From positions 18,159,117-18,223,116 of the forward strand of contig CM043009.1 of the NCBI GenBank assembly GCA_023678885.1: a stretch of DNA of 64,000 nucleotides, read 5' to 3'. Each line of letters starts with the position of its first letter. The first letter of the stretch is position 1. The stretch comes from Pogostemon cablin (taxonomy: Eukaryota; Streptophyta; Magnoliopsida; Lamiales; Lamiaceae). The translations under genes were made by a program, and so were the position numbers. The notes beneath the pieces are model-generated. The model saw only the letters and a list, made by a program, of their open reading frames with translations, was not told the DNA's origin and searched no databases. Below are positions 1 through 10,558 of the stretch, piece by piece.

Positions 1-254
1 AATCAAATAACGAGTTTCAATCCGTAAAACTAACAACTCTATAGACTATATCTCAAAGGCGCCTCACATTCATCACTGTGAACGCATAATTTACACAATT
101 CAGACTGAGAGAAATAAAAACTCATCTTCTCAAAACAAAAGCAAAAAATCAAGAATAAATTCGGAAAAAGTTCCTGTGCCCCGGGACACCCCCAACTCTC
201 CCCCTCCATAATCTATACTAACCCTATGTACCCGAGGCACATTAGCCTCACTCT
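1..254. other. No gene recognised
   Basis: AT-rich sequence at the window edge. I see no open coding stretch, RNA gene or element terminus. Homology to the block at 6395 begins near 255. Confidence 0.4.
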
Positions 255-645
255 TCCAGTAAATAGCATTAGTTTCAACATAAGATCCATTTAGAAGAAT
301 CGTTTCTCGCCATGGCTGCTTCTTGGATTAGTATCACTGCCTGCAATTCATGGATAAAAGGACAAAGCTGCTGGAGATGTTTAAAATCGTCAACAATCTC
401 CGTTTAATAAATTCGTAACATCCATGTACTGAGTCCTCAAATGGGCCACGTTAAGAAAACCCAACCTAATTTACACGCATTGGCCCATCCCAGTATGGCC
501 CGAATGAAAGACCCAAGCCTAACTGAACGAACGTGCTCTTTGTTAATATTTACACATTTTTATATTTTCAAATCTAAATTTATGTTTAATATCTAAAGCA
601 GTACGATTATTTATAAAGAGAGATTAAGTTGAGTGTGACAGCTGG

Positions 646-713
646 CAGGCTCGGCCTTGAGGCATGTCCTCGTAGGCGACGGCCAAGGCCCCACAAAAAT
701 ACATAATTATATA

Positions 714-761
<48 letters not shown>

Positions 762-1500
762 TTAATAATTAAGTTATATATTTTTATGAAATTTATTAAT
801 AAAATAAATTGTATTTAAAAGAAATCTAATTTAATATTCCCTATGTTCCAATAATTAGTGAAGTATCGGTAAAGATTAAGATTTTTTTTTTTTAGTTTAT
901 AAAGTAAGAGGTAAGTGATGGGCATATGAAACTTATAAAAAGTTATTTAAGATAAAATAAAGTGTGAATTTATAATATTATTATGGTATTATGTGAATTG
1001 CCATTTGAAACTTCGCATAACTTTTAAGATGGACAAAAATAAAAATTATGGAGTAAATCTTGAGACAAGAATTATAATTTAAAGTTTTTTTATACTCATA
1101 GTCTTCATGTTCTGTACAAGTGAAACCACTTATTTTTTCACGGATAAAAATTGACTTTTCTACTTCCTTATTTTTTTAACATTTAAAATAATTTGATATT
1201 TTTAAATAAAATAAATAAATTATAAATTATATCATGAAGGCTAAGAATGAATGCCAATAATCATGAAATTAAATGTCTTTTAATGTTATGATTTGAAGTT
1301 ATGGTATTAGTCATTTTTTACTTTTTTAAGTATTAATATAAATACGAAACAAATAAAAAAAAGGAAGGGGATAACGTATGCATGGAATGGACTATGGAGA
1401 GATACAAAGGGCTTCACTTTTTTAATGTGCTCAGGAAGAGATACAAAGGGCTTCATTTTTTTAATGTGCCCAGGGCCCCAAAATGTCAGGGCCGGTCCTG
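646..1500. mobile_element. Non-autonomous hAT-like element (855 bp)
   Basis: The ends are imperfect terminal inverted repeats. The left end reads CAGGCTCGGCCTTGA and the right end, on the other strand, CAGGACCGGCCCTGA. The flanking 8-bp target duplication is acagctgg (638-645) and acagctga (1501-1508), seven of eight identical. A CAGG-CCGGCC terminus with an 8-bp duplication is characteristic of hAT elements, which move by cut and paste. There is no transposase reading frame, so it would need an enzyme from elsewhere. Inside are a long TA run and a 39-bp tandem duplication beginning at 1399 and 1438. The right block copy has no such insertion, so it arrived after the duplication. Confidence 0.8.
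703..757. repeat. TA dinucleotide microsatellite
   Basis: A nearly pure run of TA repeats, broken once by TACATA, lies within the hAT element. Confidence 0.9.
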
Positions 1501-2323
1501 ACAGCTGATTTCCGATTATTTATACGTGATGTGTTGAGAAACTTATCAATCAATTCTTCAGCAACATGTCCCTCAATTCCTTAGTCTTTCACTTAGATTC
1601 CCGGTCTACAATCTCCATTCAATACATCCACGAACTTGGTTCTTCAAAATGTATCTTTTACTCTGTTGCTAGTTAACAAGTTCCTCTTGGTCAACAATAT
1701 CCATTCTATACACACTTGACATCCATGAAATGAATTTTTTTTTCTTCTTCCTTGTCTATAGAAATCCAAATTTTGATGCGTCCTCAAATGGTACTCTTTA
1801 AGAAAGTCCAGCTCAAATCCAATTTTTACTTATATATACATTTTTTTTTATTAAATACAATTTTTTTGTAATATTTAAATAAGTTAAATTTATAAAATAT
1901 TTAAATATATTTTGATATTCAATAAAAAAATTTATCAAAAATTTTTTAAAATAAAGTTTTATTAATTTTTTTTTGAGAATAAGTAATATAACCAAATTCA
2001 TTGTTGATATTATTGAAAATATAAAAATTTTAATGTTGGAAAATTTTTGTATTTTTTTTCCCGAAAATTTGCAAATTTATTTAAAGATGTTTAAATTATG
2101 TATTCAAAATTTGAAAAAAAATAATTCTTAAATCCCTGTTTAATAAAAAAGTACAATTATCAGCAACAACGTGTCCTTCACAGTTAGCAATGTATTTATA
2201 GGTGGTTTCTATATGAGATACGTGTCCTTCACATCAGCGTGTCCTTCACGGTTAGCAACGTGTGTTTATCGCTGGGTTCTACGTATGATACGTGTCTTTC
2301 CTACCAGCAACTTGTCTTTCCAA

Positions 2324-2452
2324 CGCATCCTTCACTAAATTTTATATTGTGTATCTAATCAACTCCACTGACTCCCACTGAAAAAATACGCATCCTTCAC
2401 TAAATTTTATATTGTGTATCTAATCAACTCCACTGACTCCCACTGAAAAAAT
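2324..2452 (+). repeat. 65-bp tandem duplication
   Basis: Two adjacent copies (2324-2388 and 2389-2452) are identical by eye across almost the whole unit. The unit starts with cgcatccttcac and ends in a run of A. It lies in the leader-like region upstream of the exon-like sequence. The right block copy has a single diverged version, so the doubling is recent. Confidence 0.85.
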
Positions 2453-2454
2453 TC

Positions 2455-3240
2455 ACATCTCAGTGTTCTCCCGCCGTCTCAGTTTCCACCATCTTGTTCT
2501 CCCACAGTCTCCGTTTCCATCACTCTCTACTGCTTTGGACATTCACTTCTTCTCAAATCCTTGTGTTTATTTGTGTGCTGGTATGCTGTCTCCGTTTCCA
2601 CCACTCTCTACTACTGCTTGGTTCTCGACGCTCGGTCAGTATTCTTGTATTGTTTCAATCATGGTGTTGTTGAGGTCATATAGTACAAATATGTTATGTG
2701 CAATAGAGATATTAGCATTTTTTTATTGAAAGGTGTATTTCAATATATATATATATATAAATTTAATTTCTCTTTGCAGGTAGTCATTGTACTCAAGACA
2801 AAGATTGCTGCTTGTTTCAAATTCTACCAGAAATGTAAATTATTAAGAAAGTTAATCACAATGTGAATGAAGATGATTGAAGGGTTGAGAGTCCACTGTG
2901 GATCGACATCCTCCAGTATGTCCAGACGTTGGTTCATTATGGAAAGACTCAACACTTGTGCATGATTGAAGTCTTCCCAAGGAATCTTCTGGGTTGCAAG
3001 TTCCCATAATATGACACCTTTGGGAAGATGAGATGCAAATGGGATGAGAAGTGGGATAGATGAACGAGGAGGTGATAAGCGCGATTGAAGCTCAAAATCA
3101 CCAAGGGAAGACGAGATGCAAATGGGACGAGAAGTTGGAGGGATGAACGAGGAGGTGATACTCACGATTGATGTTCAAAATCGTGCCTTGGTGGACATAG
3201 TAAAAGATGCAGGAGAGGAAGTTGTAGGGATGATGTAGAA
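2455..3240 (+). pseudogene. Gene remnant with one GT-AG intron, left copy
   Basis: A CT-rich stretch (2455-2636) resembles a 5' leader or first exon. An intron fits 2637-2779, with donor gtcagtattc and acceptor tttgcag. The following exon starts at 2780 with gtagtcattg. The same leader, donor and acceptor occur in the right copy (7640-7809 and 10470-10483). After about 2883 the exon diverges from the right copy, because antisense kinase sequence occupies the gap. It rejoins at about 3030-3200, a stretch encoding an AQNRAL-like segment in the right copy. No long frame survives. I do not recognise the product. The duplicated splice signals support a former transcribed gene. Confidence 0.45.
2880..3030 (-). 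pseudogene. Raf-like MAPKKK kinase-domain fragment
   Basis: The minus strand encodes GVILWELATQKIPWEDF, then MNQRLDILEDVDPQW. This is the late kinase domain (subdomains IX-X and the stretch after) of plant Raf-like MAPKKKs, in which a 'GVILWELAT..IPW' block is conserved. Only about 48 codons survive, with no ATP-binding, catalytic or activation loop, so no kinase activity is possible. It interrupts the homology between the two gene-block copies and lies antisense to the remnant exon. It is a trapped gene fragment. The family call rests on the motif alone. Confidence 0.65.
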
Positions 3241-3303
3241 GAGGAAGTTATAGCACAATAGTTTCTAATGATGCTTCATCCCTTATTCCAGCATCACCGT
3301 AAC

Positions 3304-3377
3304 GTTTGGCGTGTTATTGGAAGAGGATTTATCGTAAGTTTTAGATTGCGTTTGGTGTGTTATTGGAAGAGGATTTA
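3304..3377 (+). repeat. Short direct repeat (28 bp, period 46)
   Basis: A 28-bp unit around gtgttattggaagaggattt occurs at 3304-3331 and 3350-3377 with one difference. It lies in the 3' part of the left gene-like block. No function is apparent. Confidence 0.75.
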
Positions 3378-3640
3378 AAACATTATGCATGTTAGGTTTG
3401 AGAGAATAAGCAACGAGGTTGAGTGGCCTTTGTTCAAATCGTAATAGCTACCTTGTGTTTGCTGCTTGTTCTTATTTTCCTAGATTTTCTATATGAATCT
3501 CATGAATTATATTAGTATTGTTCTTTCTTCTTTTTTTGTTTTTTAGTATTTTTTAAAGAGAAAAAGTGGGTATATATCTCTACTCTCTCACATGTAGATT
3601 AGTCGCAAACTTTTCCCCATTATTAATATTTACATATTCT

Positions 3641-6394
3641 CTACACTCCTAGCCTGCAAAACTGAGTATTACCAAAAAGTGTTTTGAAGTAGCATCAATG
3701 TGTATCTGTTTCTCTCTGAACTAAACTTGGTTTTGACATTTATGATGCTTCTCAATTATCTTTAAATGTTTAATCGATCAGATTGCTTGAGAAAATCCTT
3801 CCCATATAAAGTGTACTTAATTACTGCCATGGAGCTTGGTCAAACCAATGAACTATATCTAATGGCATGCAATTTAGTAAGTGAGAATAATATTCTGAAG
3901 TCCAAATGAAAATAAGCTAATCCCGTGAATACTTGTTGGTTAGTGTAGTGTTCTTGAGAGAGTGAAATTAGTACACTGTTTTTATTTTGGCATTTATTTA
4001 GATAAAAGCTGGTGAGACATGAAGGATTATTAAATACTTCATTTACTTTTCAATGTACATACTATGCTGAAGAGTAGAGAAAATTTCAATGTTTCGATCA
4101 ATCTTGTAGTCAACACCTTTACCATTGATCATAATTAAATAATGTAGTATATTATTTAGATTGAAATTAAAAAATTTAATTGCAATTATGTAAAATGTGG
4201 TGCATTTGATTACATTGAAGAAAATAAAGAGAAATTGTAAAAAATATCACTTCATTTTGGAAAAATGCCACCTAACATAATTTTTTTTAGAAAAATATCA
4301 TTTTTTGACATTTTTACCCCTCTTAATTATATAATTAATACATAGTCGCGCGTATGATGTCACATATAGTCGCGTCGCGTGTAGTGGTTACACACATGTT
4401 AGTAGATAAAACATGTAAATAATTGCATATGTAATCGCGTGTAAGGTTGCTGGTGTCATATAAGTGGTCGCAACTAATGTTAATTACATCCAAAATTTAA
4501 AAAAAACTGATTATTTTTTGAAAAAATTATATTAAATGACATTTTCCTAAATGAACTATTAAAAATATCATTTTTGCTGATACCTAACAAATAAAGTCGT
4601 GCTTTTTTTTATTAAAAAAAAATAACTGAGAAAAGATCATAAACCCTCTCTTAAAGCTTTGGGGTTACTTTTTTCTGAATATATTGTACTAGTAAATTTA
4701 GATTCTTCAAACTTATTATGAGCAATTTTTGTCTTTGCATCAATGAATGGATACAAAGTTAATCCTTGGATTTTGGAGAAAGAGGATTGGGGATAAGGAA
4801 TAAATGTACCCAGATTATTTTTCTTTTGTTGCCCAAGTATTCATTGCAAGTCCCACCCAATTTTATGTCATTGCATCATATATTCATTGTTTATTTATCT
4901 CATATTTCACTCTTTAAAATGACATGTATCACTTTTTAATTAAATAACATGTATCACTGTTCTTTTAGAATTAAGGCCAATGCTCCGATAATTTATTAGT
5001 CAATAATTTATTAGTCATTGGTAGATTATAGTTTTATTTATATTATGAACCAATGGAAATTTATTAGTTATTTGTGGGTTATAATTTTATTTGTACTATG
5101 AATTAGTGAAATATGAAATGTGAAATAGAAAATTCAAATTTCAATTTTATGAGTGGTTTATATCACAGGATTTATAAGTATTATTATAACATAATTTAAG
5201 TGATTTATATAATATTTTATCTTAAAACTTTTTTTAATAGTTGTTTGTTTATTCCATGATGGAAATGAGAATGATAATGGCCTACTATCACTTGGACGTA
5301 TCAAGACTGAGACTTAAGATACCTGTCAATGCAACTAGTATCAACATCTTAGAATTGGGTATACCTCATACAATAGCTGTCTTAGATCTACTATGGATAT
5401 CTTTTGTTTCATTTCTTCTTGAACAATCACAAACAATTTTTTGATTATGGATCTACTATCAGAAATTCAATGCGTCGTTAATGAATTATTATGAGAATAA
5501 AATAGGAGAAATAATTGAATAAATAGATCATCAATACTTAATAATGTGCACGAAGGACGAGAAGAGAGTTCTACAACAGCATCGACGATTAACCTTTCTG
5601 CTCAACCTAAAATTGTAGAAAAATGCATAATAGTTTTAAAAAAACAGACTATATTAGGGTCAAGATCAATAAATTATTCATTATTATCTCAAACGTTCAC
5701 TTAAATCAAATTATTGCAAACTAATTAACCATTGAGAAACACGATTTTGCAAAAAACTATGCAATTTTACTTGACGGTGAAGGATTGGTCTCTTATGTTT
5801 CGAATAAACAATATGTAATTATGTATAACAATATAAGGGTGTATCATTTTGTTCCAAAATGTATGCACTTTATTAATAAGGATATACTTTTTTTATTGTA
5901 AAAGTCGACTGAAATATGAATGATATAAATATTTAATTAAAATAGATAATTTTATTTTTTTCAAGGATACACATTCTTATAATATACAATCATAAACCGA
6001 TTGAGAATGCTTTTCCATTAAAACAAATGCACATATAATGCATCCTTAGAAACTGTAGATGATGAAATATTAACGAAAGGTACAATAGCCACTAGAAACT
6101 AAGAATCCAGCTTCTATTTGAAGAACAAATGGCTTTCATTCGTGAAAAATGAAAGATATTTCTTTTGGCATAAGAATTGAAAGCAATTCTTTAGCTATAC
6201 ATGGAATAAACTCATCTTATTTATGCAAAATTTTGTGATCAGTGAAAAATCCCCTTATAAAATCCTCCTTTTGAACCCTAGAAAACCAAAATTCAAGAAC
6301 ACGATCCTCCTCATCTCAATCAACAAATCTATCCATCTAGAGGCTTCTCTAACTTCTTCACATTAAATTTTTCACATCAATCCAAAGTGCAAAC
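3641..6394. other. Intergenic AT-rich stretch, no gene found
   Basis: This lies between the two block copies. Short frames are present but none resembles a known protein or shows coding bias. It holds the MITE-like inverted repeat at 4236-4575 and degenerate short repeats near 4980-5110. Around 6240-6360 there is a promoter- and leader-like stretch (cttataaaat followed by CT-rich sequence) with no coding frame after it. Confidence 0.5.
4236..4575. mobile_element. MITE-like element with long imperfect inverted repeats
   Basis: The left arm (about 4236-4305) and right arm (about 4505-4575) are imperfect inverted complements over roughly 60 bp. Each contains a TCATTT-GGAAAA-TG block and an oligo-T/A run. 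The core (4343-4480) is unexpectedly rich in CG, with several tcgcg words. No convincing target duplication was found, so the superfamily is open; long inverted repeats would fit a Mutator-like MITE. No coding capacity. Confidence 0.45.
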
Positions 6395-7830
6395 CAAGGG
6401 TGTACATTCCAGTAAATAGCATTAGTTTCAACATAAGATCCATCCAAGAGCTCGAAGTGACATCACATGAGTCCTCAAATGGGCCACATCAAGAAAGCCT
6501 AACCCAAGTTATACGCATTGGAAAAGGGCCTGAATGAAAGACCCAAAAGCCTACCTGAACCATCAGGTGCTCTTTATTATTATATTTACACATTTTTATA
6601 TTTTCAAATCTCAATTTATGTTACAATTATTTATAAAGAGGGAATAAGTTGAGTGTTGTCGGTTTTTGATCGTGACATGTTGAGGGACTTCTCACTCAAT
6701 TCTTTAATAATATGTCATTCAGTTCCTAGTCAACAACATATCTTTCACTTGGTTTCCAGTCAACAATCTCCAATTAATACATACATGAACTGAGTTCTTC
6801 AGCAACGTGTTCCTTTTGGTCAACAATCTCCCTTGAATTATACTCTTGACATTCATGAACGGAGTCTCAAATGGGCTACTTTAAGAAAGCCCAGCTCAAT
6901 TTATACTCATTGGTCTATTGGGCCTTAATAAAAGACCTAAACCTACATAAACCATCACATGCTCTTTATTATATATACATCTTTTATTTATTAAATACAA
7001 ATTGTTTTTAATATATAAATAAGTTAAATTTATAAGATATTAAAATATATATTGATATTCAATAAAGAGATTTATCAAAAAATATTTAAAATAAAATTTC
7101 ACTAAAAAACTTTTAAGAATAAGTAATATAACCAAATTCATTGTTAATATTATTGAAAATATAATATTTTAATGTTGGAAAATTTTTGTATTTTCTTTTT
7201 AAATTTTGTGAATTATTTAGAGATGTTTTAATTATATAGTCAAAATTTTGAAAAAAATCTTAAATCTAATTTGGGTTTAATACTTAAAACAATACAATTA
7301 TCAGCAACGTGTCCTTCATAGTTATTTTATTGTTGTGTTCTATGTGAAATAAGTGGCCTTCACAGCATCAACGTGTTTTCGGTGGTTTCTACGTGTCCTC
7401 CACGACATCATCAACTTCAGCAACGTGTCCAGCCTCCACGATACGTGTCCTTTACTGGTTTCTACATGTCCTTCGCAGCATCAACGTCAGCAACGTGTCC
7501 AGCGCGATACGTGTATTTCACTGGATTCTACGTGGTGGTGTGTTTATATACTTCTCAATCAATTCTGTACTTTCACACCCTACTCTCTCTTTCATCTAAT
7601 CAACTCCACCTCTCACTCATTGCACACTAGAGAAAATTCACATCTCAGTGTTCTCCCACCACTCTCTACCCGTTTACTGCCATTCACATCGTCTTAGATC
7701 CTCGTGTTTATTATTTTGTCTTAGATCCTCGTGTTTAATCCTCGTGTTTATTATTGGTGTTCTTCTGCCGTCTCCGTTTCCACCACTCTTCACTGGTTCT
7801 CAACGTTCAGGTCAGTATTCTTATACTATT
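6395..7830 (+). repeat. Right copy of the duplicated block, 5' part
   Basis: Homologous to 255-2660 of the left copy without the hAT insertion. The best-preserved stretch is 6970-7220. The segment 7300-7560 is rich in repeated cgtgtcc and cagcaacgtg words. A TATA-like tttatatac at 7552-7560 precedes a CT-rich leader that ends at the intron donor near 7810. Open frames here overlap in three phases and look like chance products of the low-complexity leader. Confidence 0.6.
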
Positions 7831-8234
7831 TGTGATCTTGCTTTTAGTCACCTTGACTTTAATTGGGTCCGCCTTGCGATGGTCAAGTCATGTTAGCCTT
7901 TTAATTGGGTGTGGCCTTTTGTTCGCTACGGCCTTGTGTGGTCATGTTATTCTGAGAAAATTCTATACTTATTTAAATTCTATATTATTTTTTATTTTTT
8001 AAAAAAAAAAAGATAAATAAATAGTTGCAAAATAGAAAGGGTGAGTTTAGTGAGGGTCTGGTTGGACTGCTTTAAATAATAAACTTGAACAACTATTTTA
8101 AATTTTTGGATAATTAGAACTTCTCTCAACAATTCACAAATTTTGATAAATTTTCAAAAATTTTCGGTAAGAAATGTATTATTATCATTCAAAATGTAAC
8201 ATCTACTCTTTATGAGAGAGTGATGGAGAGTTCC

Positions 8235-8354
8235 AGGCACCTTAATATTTATATAACATACTCTTTAGTCTTTATTTTATTTTCTTTACTCTTTAGGCAC
8301 CTTAATATTTATATAACATACTCTTTAGTCTTAAATATAACATTGATTCTTATT
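8235..8354 (+). repeat. 60-bp tandem duplication
   Basis: A unit beginning aggcaccttaatatttat occurs at 8235 and again at 8295, with nearly 40 bp identical before the copies diverge. It lies in the long intron of the right gene remnant. Confidence 0.75.
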
Positions 8355-8461
8355 TATTTATTTTTAATAACAGAGAGAGGAGGAGAGTTGAAGCCATCAC
8401 ATGAGATTTGAGAGATATTTTGCTTTGAGCTGTTAGAATTGATGCCATCATCACCTACGAG

Positions 8462-8880
8462 CAGAAGCGGACTTACTAAGGGGTTAGGGGGGCACTGGGC
8501 CCTGAACTTCTAAAAAAATACTAGTATAGATATAGAAATTTTTTAAAAATACCTTTGTGTTCAAGTGGTGAAGTGAGGATGTTTTAGTTTTAAAGGTCCC
8601 GTGTTCGTTTCATGCAGCACTGTTATTTTTTCCCCTCTTCTATTTCTTTTATTTATTTATTTTTTCTCTAAATAACATATTTATTTAATAATTTTAATGA
8701 CTTTAGTTTTAAAATTGTTACTCTTACATAATACAATTAAAAATACTAAAACATCTTTAGAAAAATATTAATAAAAGTTGGTAAATAAAATAATTCTTTT
8801 TAAAATTTGTAGAACAAAAAACACGAACTATTGTATGAGAAAAATTGGGCCCTTCAACGGAAATCCTGCGTCCGCCACTG
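8462..8880. mobile_element. hAT MITE (419 bp) with perfect 8-bp target duplication
   Basis: The target duplication cctacgag is identical on both sides (8454-8461 and 8881-8888). The inverted ends are CAGAAGCGGACTTACTAAGG on the left and, on the other strand, CAGTGGCGGACGCAGGATTT on the right. The CAG-GGCGGA end and 8-bp duplication identify a hAT. There is no transposase. Around 8590-8615 a tRNA-like B-box (ggtcccgtgttcgtttc) occurs, as in some tRNA-derived sequences, but a matching A-box is not clear. Confidence 0.85.
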
Positions 8881-8888
8881 CCTACGAG

Positions 8889-10340
8889 AGATTTGAATTT
8901 AAGTTTGTGCTTGTCTGAAAATATCTTTCCGCTCCGGAAATACTTGCCTATATTCAAATGATTAATTATGTTTAGACATAATTTGATTCTGGATTTTGAC
9001 AAGGTTTGTTTGTTATTTGATTTAGATTTTGGGACTTGCTTGGTAGAGGACATAAAGTAACTCAATGATTCAAGCTTAACGTAAGAGGATCAAACATATG
9101 GTATGCATTACAAAAAAATTTGCGAATTGAATTCATATGCACGTCTTTCCCGTTTCCTCAATTGATTTTTATTTTTTTTTTAAAAAATTAATTGTATTAA
9201 TATGCACATTTTTCCGTTTCCTCGACTGATTTTTTATTTTATATTTAATTGTTACAGGTAACATACATGCATCGTACGTATATTTTATATTTTATAGCTA
9301 CTTGCTATTTTTCCATTCTATCTCAAATTCTAATTCCTTTTAAGACTCTGAATTTGAATTATTCTATATTGCATCCTCATTTTCTAATTTGTGATGCCCT
9401 CACGGCCTTACCATTATCCATACTCTCACTTAATAACGGTCTCACACGTGATCACTTGCCCATTCTTAATTGGGTAGGTGTTGTGTGATCTTTTTTTATG
9501 TGAGATCATAATACACATTTTAAATTAGTTATCACTTTAACTATAAATACTATTACTTTCGCTAAAAAATACTATCACTCCTCATTTATATTATAAACTG
9601 TTTATAAAATAGCATTATCACTTTTCATTATACGAGTTATCACTTTTTAACCGTTTCACATAAACCCTTACCTAATACGTCTTTACCTTCTTCATTATAA
9701 CATTTCACACATGATCACTTGCCCATTCTTAATTATAACAAAATATCCTATGCAGAGAAATCATTAAAATATTAGTCCATAGTTTAAATATGAATATTAA
9801 ATAAATTATAAAATATACATAAAATATAATCGATAATTTACACATTGTAAATATTAAAATATTATAAAATATACGTAAAAAATTCTTTTATATCTCACAT
9901 TTAAGAAATATATATCAATTGTGGAATCGGGAATGATGTGCATACGAATACAATTAATTTTAGATTTATTACATTTCTGAATCTGGTCCTAATCTCTTTG
10001 AATATGATCATTGAATATTGTGTGAAATCTTATATCATTTCTAATTACTCAAATGTACTAATCTTGCTGACATTTTACAATAAACAAGTTCATTTACCTA
10101 TATTTAAATGTCATTTTCTCATTGTTAAAACTTAAAAAGGTAGTTTTTCATATGTGACTGATTTTTCACACCTAATTTTCGGTGTTGCCCTATTACAATA
10201 TCCCACGTAGAGTGCATGCACAAAGAGGAAGGAAGTAGAGGGTCAATCCTTCACCTTTATAAATGGTTTTGAATTAGGTTAGAGAAATCTAATTTATATG
10301 TCTAATTAACATCATCCTATTAAACGATGACATATGTGTC
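8889..10340. other. Intron-internal sequence without genes
   Basis: AT-rich. A 30-bp direct repeat around tgatcacttgcccattctta occurs at 9442-9471 and 9703-9732 with one difference and brackets about 230 bp of unknown origin. No element ends or coding frames were recognised. The segment 10150-10340 is slightly richer in GC, without any identifiable feature. Confidence 0.4.
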
Positions 10341-10558
10341 ACTCAGTCCAACAGATGATGCACCATGGTGTTGTTGTGGGCATATAAACAGTACAAACAT
10401 ATTATGGGAAATAAAGATTTGTATTAGCATCATTTATAGGTGTATTTCATTATATATAAAAAAATTTAGTTGGTCTTTGCAGGTAGTCATTCCACTCAAG
10501 ACAAAAATTGCCGCAAACAAGCAATGAATATTATTATGAAAGTTAATCACAATGAGAC

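Larger units (their letters stand above)
255..3640 (+). repeat. Left copy of a duplicated gene-like block
   Basis: Three stretches match the right-hand block in order. Positions 258-291 match 6412-6445, 1830-2170 match 6970-7330, and 2636-2880 match 7809-7830 followed by 10355-10558. The tail 3470-3630 matches 27885-28015. The left copy therefore lacks the Athila element that splits the right copy, but carries its own hAT insertion (646-1500) and an antisense kinase fragment. The copies have diverged by many substitutions and indels, so the duplication is old. The block includes CT-rich leader-like sequence, a GT-AG intron and an exon. Its coding identity is not recognised. The homology is seen directly; calling it a gene duplication is inference. 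Confidence 0.65.
7640..10558 (+). pseudogene. Gene remnant, right copy: leader, long intron, exon start
   Basis: The leader-like exon ends at about 7809 before gtcagtattc. The acceptor tttgcag lies at 10476-10482 and the exon begins at 10483. The intron is thus about 2.7 kb, against 143 bp in the left copy. The extra sequence (about 7830-10355) includes a hAT MITE and simple repeats. The exon is cut at 10558 by Athila-like element A and resumes at 27312. Joining across element A restores homology to the left copy (gttaatcacaatg followed by gaagatgattgaagg). The protein is not recognised. Confidence 0.5.

Noticed and set aside
2463..2729. An 88-codon frame starting at 2463
   Set aside because: It runs from the leader through the GT donor into the predicted intron. 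The right copy does not preserve the frame.
6240..6400. Promoter and leader of a host gene
   Set aside because: A TATA-like word and CT-rich leader are present, but no open frame with coding character follows before the right duplicated block begins.
7353..7896. Several overlapping plus-strand frames in three phases
   Set aside because: They lie in low-complexity CT-rich leader sequence repeated from the left block. Codon phase is not conserved between copies.
8590..8615. Possible tRNA gene
   Set aside because: Only a B-box-like stretch is present. No cloverleaf with acceptor stem and anticodon arm can be drawn.
8757..9065. A 102-codon minus-strand frame
   Set aside because: It crosses the boundary of the hAT MITE at 8880 and the target repeat, so it cannot be an original gene.
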